A stretch of DNA of 10,029 nucleotides from JAGOBX01 sp017999075 [NCBI: Candidatus Babelota bacterium] (GTDB taxonomy: Bacteria > JAGOBX01), in contig JAGOBX010000091.1 in NCBI GenBank assembly GCA_017999075.1, positions 1 through 10,029 of the forward strand, in the 5' to 3' direction. The first letter of the stretch is position 1. The number at the start of each line of letters is the position of its first letter. The notes beneath the pieces were generated by a model. That model was not told where the DNA came from. It searched no databases and was given only the letters and a program-made list of their open reading frames with translations. Made by a program: the position numbers and the translations under genes. This document shows, piece by piece, positions 6,649-10,029 of the stretch.

Positions 6649-9260
6649 TTCATTTTTCTAAAACACATTCCCGGTTTAATTGAAGAATTTAAATTTAATA
6701 TATTGGCAGTTGAAGCAGTTCTTGAAGTTTGAAATAATTCAAAATCAAGTCCGCTGAATTTATCATTAGGTTCAATAACTATTTTTTTTCTATCGGTTAA
6801 TAAAGGATAATAACCTATATATTCTCCAGCCGCATCTCCTAAAATATTATTACTGTTTTTATCTGTTCCGGCAACAAGATAATATCTGCCTGCAGGAATA
6901 TTGGATATTGAATATTCAAAATTTTTAAAATAATCCGTTGAGGTTTCTTTCACAGTTTGAAAATTATTGTCAGGATCCATAAGCAGAACATATACTTCGT
7001 CCGTCAGAATTCTGTTCAACTGATCTGTATGAACAATTACAGTTATTGAATCGTCGCCGCTGTTTGAAGATATAACCGCAAACATTATATAAGAATCAAC
7101 AGCAGAAGAAAAATTATTTTTATCTACACTGATTTTTATCTCAATAGGCAATGTCTGCTTAGTTACAGCAGCGGAACATTTAGAATCTGATACTGTTATA
7201 TTTGTTATTGTCAAAGTATCAACGCCAGCATTATATATTTTAATTACCGCAGAATCTTCCGGAAGATATAAGTCAATTTTACTGCTTGATAAAATCATTT
7301 TGGCAGCTGAAGAATTAATCGAATTCGAAGCTGAAACCAGACACTTATAAGAATCCGCAAGACCATAACCATAATAATTGTCTTTACCTGAATCTCCCAA
7401 ATCCAGAGCATTTGAATATAATATATTTTTCAATTCTGCCGAAGATATTCCTGGTTTAACAGAAAGTATCAATCCGCATATTCCAGATATATGAGCCGCA
7501 GCCTGCGAAGTTCCCTGATAAACCTGATAATCAGGAGAATTAGAGGGTTCGTTCCAAAACGCGCTTATAATACCATCGGGATAATTATCTTTGTTCAAAT
7601 CAACAGTCATATCTCCGCCAGGAGCGCAAATATCAATATAACTTCCATAATTTGAATAAAACGTTTTTTTATTATCATAATCAACTGCTGCTACAGAAAT
7701 AACCTGCTGGTATCCCGCAGGATAAAAATTTAACTGACTGTTTTCATTTCCTCCAGCGCATACTACAGTAATATTCATATCATCAATAGTATCAAGCAAT
7801 TCTTCAAACGCCCTCGAATAAAATTCGCTGCCGAAACTCATATTAATAATTTTAGCCGCTATGACAGGTTTTATTCCTGAAGAATTATCAAGTCCTGCGG
7901 CAAACTTTACAGATTCCATAACATCAGATGTCAAACCTCCATATCTGCCAAGAGCGCGAATCGGCATTATTTTACAATTATAACTTATTCCTGAAATCCC
8001 TTCTGAATTATTTGTGTTCGCTGCAATTATTCCTGCAATGTGAGTTCCGTGATAACTGTTTCCTGAAGATGATATGGCATCTCCGCTGTCGTCAGGATCA
8101 GGATCTATTCCATCCCCGTCATTTCCTGATTCTGGTTCAGAAATAAAATCATATCCCTGCACTATTTTTCCGGTAAATTCCGGATGATCAAATTTTAATC
8201 CAGTATCAATAACAGCAATTATAACTGTATCCGATCCTGATGATATGTTCCATGAAGACGGAACATTCAGGTTAAACAAATTCCATTGAAATGGAAAATA
8301 AATATCGTTACGTACAGAACATTTTTTTTGAATATAATCAGGTTCTGCATATTCAATATTTTCAGATTTTTTTAAAGTATCAATTAATTTAAGTGTAAAT
8401 TTTTCTGAATGGGTTATAATTTCTCTGAAATTATTTTCAAAATCTTTTTTTCTAATATATTCTATTGAATAAGATTTAGTTCCGGAAGCACAAGATTGAT
8501 TCGATGCAATTTCAAATTTCCCTGAATAAATATTATTAAATATATGCCGTTCACCAGATGCTGTTATTTTCAAGTCAGCAATATTTTCAACAGAAAGAGG
8601 CGTCTTTTTCGCTAAAGTTAATTTTGGAGATAATTCAATTCTGTTGTTTTTATATTTGCATAAAAATTTTCCTGGTGCAATATTATTATTTTTTAAATTA
8701 TCCGAATTATTAAATTGTATCGAACCTGGCGAATAATTCAAACAAGGGGTTAATTTGCCGGATATGCTGCCGTAACCTGAAGTAGAAATTGTTATTTCAA
8801 AATCATAATTTCCTGTCTCAGAATATGAATAAATTTTTACAGCAAATTCTGTATATTCCAAATTTTCAACAAATGTAAATTCTTCAGGTTCTATTGTGGA
8901 TTCAGCCGAACCAAGATAAACATATTCTCTATAAACTGTAAAATCAAAATCTCTTTGCGGACTTTGAAAATCATCGTAACTCAATTTTAATGAAATTTTA
9001 GATGGTTTTAATATTTTAAATGTGTATACATCAAAATCATTGACTGTCTCAATATTTCCCGATATTTTTATAATTGAATTAATTCCATAATTTCCGATAT
9101 TCTGAGAAAAAAAAAGGTTGTCGTTATATTCACTTTCATTTATTTCGTAAAAAGTATAATCAGGGTTGGTGGAATTAGTCCCGCAGTTTGTAATAAATGA
9201 AAATATAATTATTATAAAAACAGAAAATATAATTTTTTGAATTTTTATATTTTTATTCAT
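6645..9260 (-). CDS. S8 subtilisin-like serine protease, predicted lipoprotein
   Basis: The 871-residue protein is exported. A signal sequence with a hydrophobic core (10-22) ends in SFITNC, so Cys26 is a likely lipidation site despite Asn at -1. Residues about 40-160 look like a PPC-type beta domain (EYNDN, DFDVYTFKI). Residues about 190-312 form a fervidolysin-like prodomain ending FTLKLIDTLKKSENIEYAEPDY. The catalytic domain (about 325-645) has Asp352 (VIDTG), His404 (HGTHIAG), oxyanion Asn505 (GGNENS) and Ser585 (GTSQAAAH), so it should be active. An Asp-rich segment between Asp and His (380-394) is typical of a subtilase subgroup and may bind calcium. Two C-terminal beta domains follow (about 650-745 and 751-843); the last has AGTDKNSNN...GEYIGYYP, as I recall from myxobacterial-type proteases. 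It overlaps the small lipoprotein gene by 8 nt and the redox gene by 4 nt. The substrate is unknown. Confidence 0.92.
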   Translation of the reverse strand: MNKNIKIQKIIFSVFIIIIFSFITNCGTNSTNPDYTFYEINESEYNDNLFFSQNIGNYGINSIIKISGNIETVNDFDVYTFKILKPSKISLKLSYDDFQSPQRDFDFTVYREYVYLGSAESTIEPEEFTFVENLEYTEFAVKIYSYSETGNYDFEITISTSGYGSISGKLTPCLNYSPGSIQFNNSDNLKNNNIAPGKFLCKYKNNRIELSPKLTLAKKTPLSVENIADLKITASGERHIFNNIYSGKFEIASNQSCASGTKSYSIEYIRKKDFENNFREIITHSEKFTLKLIDTLKKSENIEYAEPDYIQKKCSVRNDIYFPFQWNLFNLNVPSSWNISSGSDTVIIAVIDTGLKFDHPEFTGKIVQGYDFISEPESGNDGDGIDPDPDDSGDAISSSGNSYHGTHIAGIIAANTNNSEGISGISYNCKIMPIRALGRYGGLTSDVMESVKFAAGLDNSSGIKPVIAAKIINMSFGSEFYSRAFEELLDTIDDMNITVVCAGGNENSQLNFYPAGYQQVISVAAVDYDNKKTFYSNYGSYIDICAPGGDMTVDLNKDNYPDGIISAFWNEPSNSPDYQVYQGTSQAAAHISGICGLILSVKPGISSAELKNILYSNALDLGDSGKDNYYGYGLADSYKCLVSASNSINSSAAKMILSSSKIDLYLPEDSAVIKIYNAGVDTLTITNITVSDSKCSAAVTKQTLPIEIKISVDKNNFSSAVDSYIMFAVISSNSGDDSITVIVHTDQLNRILTDEVYVLLMDPDNNFQTVKETSTDYFKNFEYSISNIPAGRYYLVAGTDKNSNNILGDAAGEYIGYYPLLTDRKKIVIEPNDKFSGLDFELFQTSRTASTANILNLNSSIKPGMCFRKMK

Positions 9261-9462
9261 CTTTTTCAGAATTATCTGCTTCTTCTTCGCCGCCTCCAGG
9301 AACTAACGCTTTACCAACAGCAGCAGTTCCCTTGACTGCGGTTTTAGTCACCTTATATCCTGTCTTAACAGCCGTATAAGGTAATTTAACAACAGCGCAT
9401 CCGAAACCAAATAAAACCAAAAATAAAAATATTATTTTAATTAATAAAAAGTTAGTTTTCAT
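9253..9462 (-). CDS. Small predicted lipoprotein, Val/Thr/Lys-rich
   Basis: The 69-residue protein is not one I recognise with certainty. Residues 1-21 are a short basic start followed by a strongly hydrophobic stretch, ending LFGFGC; Cys22 is a likely lipidation site with the usual Gly before it, although -3 is Gly and not Leu. After it come imperfect Val/Thr/Lys units (VKLPYTAVKTGYKVTKTAVKG) and an acidic tail, GGGEEEADNSEKDE. Small lipoproteins with such repeating Val-Gly-Thr stretches occur in many diderm bacteria without a known function. It starts 4 nt after the cyclic-nucleotide-binding gene and overlaps the protease gene by 8 nt, so it is part of the same transcript. It might be an envelope partner of the protease, but only its position suggests this. 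Confidence 0.72.
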   Translation of the reverse strand: MKTNFLLIKIIFLFLVLFGFGCAVVKLPYTAVKTGYKVTKTAVKGTAAVGKALVPGGGEEEADNSEKDE

Positions 9463-9466
9463 TTTT

Positions 9467-10029
9467 TTAACTTCTCAATTCTCTAATTGTAAAACACATT
9501 TGTTTGATTAAAGCAAGTCCTATAGCACTGTTTTTTTCTAACAAATAAAGGAAATCCTTTTTTTGAATTATAAAAAGTTTAGACGGCGAAACAGTAGTTA
9601 CTGTATAAGAATGATTCTTGTCGTCAAGAAGAGACAATTCTCCGAAAAATGAATAATTTTTTATTGTTTCAATAAAAATATTTTTAGACTTATTTTCTTT
9701 TTTAAGTTCCCCGTTAACTACTATATACAATGCTTCACCCGGAGTATTTTCTTTACATATTTCAATATTTTCGGGATAATTTTTTTCTTCAAGTAAATTT
9801 GCTATACTTGTCAATTTTTCAGCTTCAAGCCGTGAAAAAATAGGAATTTTTTTCAAAAAAATAATGCGTTCCATTAAAGGCAGAAGGTCTGATTTTTCAG
9901 GCATAATAAAATCCTCCTCAAATAACAATTTTTTCAATGTTTCAATATTTTGCACAGCTATTTTTATATTTTCACACACCAAAAAGTTTTCATTTATAAA
10001 GTTTTGAAGTTTCTGCTCAGAGCGTTCTG
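9467..10029 (-). CDS. Cyclic nucleotide-binding domain protein, 5' end beyond window
   Basis: The frame is open to the right edge, with 186 complete residues visible. The last 120 or so form a cAMP/cGMP-binding (Crp-like) beta-roll: IIFLKKIPIFSRLEAEKLTSI, then GEALYIVVNGELKK, FFGELSLLDD, and VTTVSPSKLFIIQKKDFLYLL before a closing helix. The FGE motif of the phosphate cassette is present, but the Arg normally seen a few residues later in true cyclic-nucleotide binders is not evident (LLDDKNHSYTVTT), so ligand binding is doubtful. No DNA-binding domain follows. Such domains often end larger proteins, for instance those with helical HEAT-like repeats, and the helical sequence upstream would fit. 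Alternatively the gene starts at the ATG at 9904, which has a near-ideal ribosome site, giving a stand-alone 145-residue protein. It lies 4 nt before the small lipoprotein gene and leads the visible operon. Confidence 0.8.
   Translation of the reverse strand, partial: ERSEQKLQNFINENFLVCENIKIAVQNIETLKKLLFEEDFIMPEKSDLLPLMERIIFLKKIPIFSRLEAEKLTSIANLLEEKNYPENIEICKENTPGEALYIVVNGELKKENKSKNIFIETIKNYSFFGELSLLDDKNHSYTVTTVSPSKLFIIQKKDFLYLLEKNSAIGLALIKQMCFTIRELRS
9913..9918 (-). promoter_or_regulatory. Strong Shine-Dalgarno inside the cyclic-nucleotide-binding frame
   Basis: The minus strand reads AGGAGG, 8 nt before an in-frame ATG at 9904, at ideal spacing. It is either the true start of a 145-residue domain protein or an internal start inside a longer protein. 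In the longer frame it encodes Glu-Glu-Asp, so coincidence is possible. Confidence 0.5.

Noticed and set aside
7928-8146. Plus-strand 72-codon frame
   Set aside because: It lies antisense to the S8 catalytic domain, whose motifs are clear.
1-10029. CRISPR array, tRNA, rRNA, insertion sequence or phage genes
   Set aside because: No direct-repeat array, tRNA-like folds, transposase or terminal inverted repeats were seen on either strand by eye.

Overview
The window is about 10 kb of AT-rich DNA, with A/T homopolymer runs throughout. Every supported gene lies on the minus strand, so the genes read from the right edge to the left. Two predicted lipoproteins and an O-antigen/capsule-type sugar locus point to a diderm (Gram-negative-type) bacterium. 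The lipobox of the large protease is I-T-N-C, with Asn before the Cys. That is unusual for enterobacteria but tolerated in spirochaetes. The protease's C-terminal domain resembles those of myxobacterial-type secreted proteases. I cannot assign a phylum from this alone.

Right block (10029 to 5002) is a tight run of four genes with 4-nt spacing or overlaps: the C-terminal part of a cyclic-nucleotide-binding-domain protein that runs off the edge; a 69-aa Val/Thr/Lys-rich lipoprotein; an 871-aa lipoprotein subtilase (S8) with an intact Asp/His/Ser/Asn active site; and a 548-aa membrane redox protein. The redox protein fuses a DsbD_2/TauE-like domain, a flavinylated FMN-binding domain and a NosR/NapH-like membrane domain. 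The stop and start of the last two genes overlap (ATGA), so a protease and an electron-transfer protein appear to be translationally coupled. This is the least conventional arrangement in the window.

A 224-bp gap (4778 to 5001) separates the blocks. It holds two possible minus-strand RNA hairpins and no gene.

Left block (4777 to 1) is a surface-polysaccharide cassette. A winged-helix regulator fused to a Rossmann-like domain is followed by an AsnB-type amidotransferase, a WlbB/WbpD N-acetyltransferase, a WlbA/WbpB sugar-nucleotide dehydrogenase, and two CysD-like (ATP-sulfurylase small subunit, PP-loop) genes in tandem. The first CysD-like gene stops after 89 codons, and the second runs off the left edge. 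WlbA and WlbB make 2,3-diacetamido-2,3-dideoxy uronic acid sugars. The AsnB-like enzyme would plausibly amidate the uronate, and the CysD-like protein hints at sulfate activation for a sulfated glycan; both of these roles are inferences.

No tRNA, rRNA, CRISPR array, insertion sequence or phage gene was seen.
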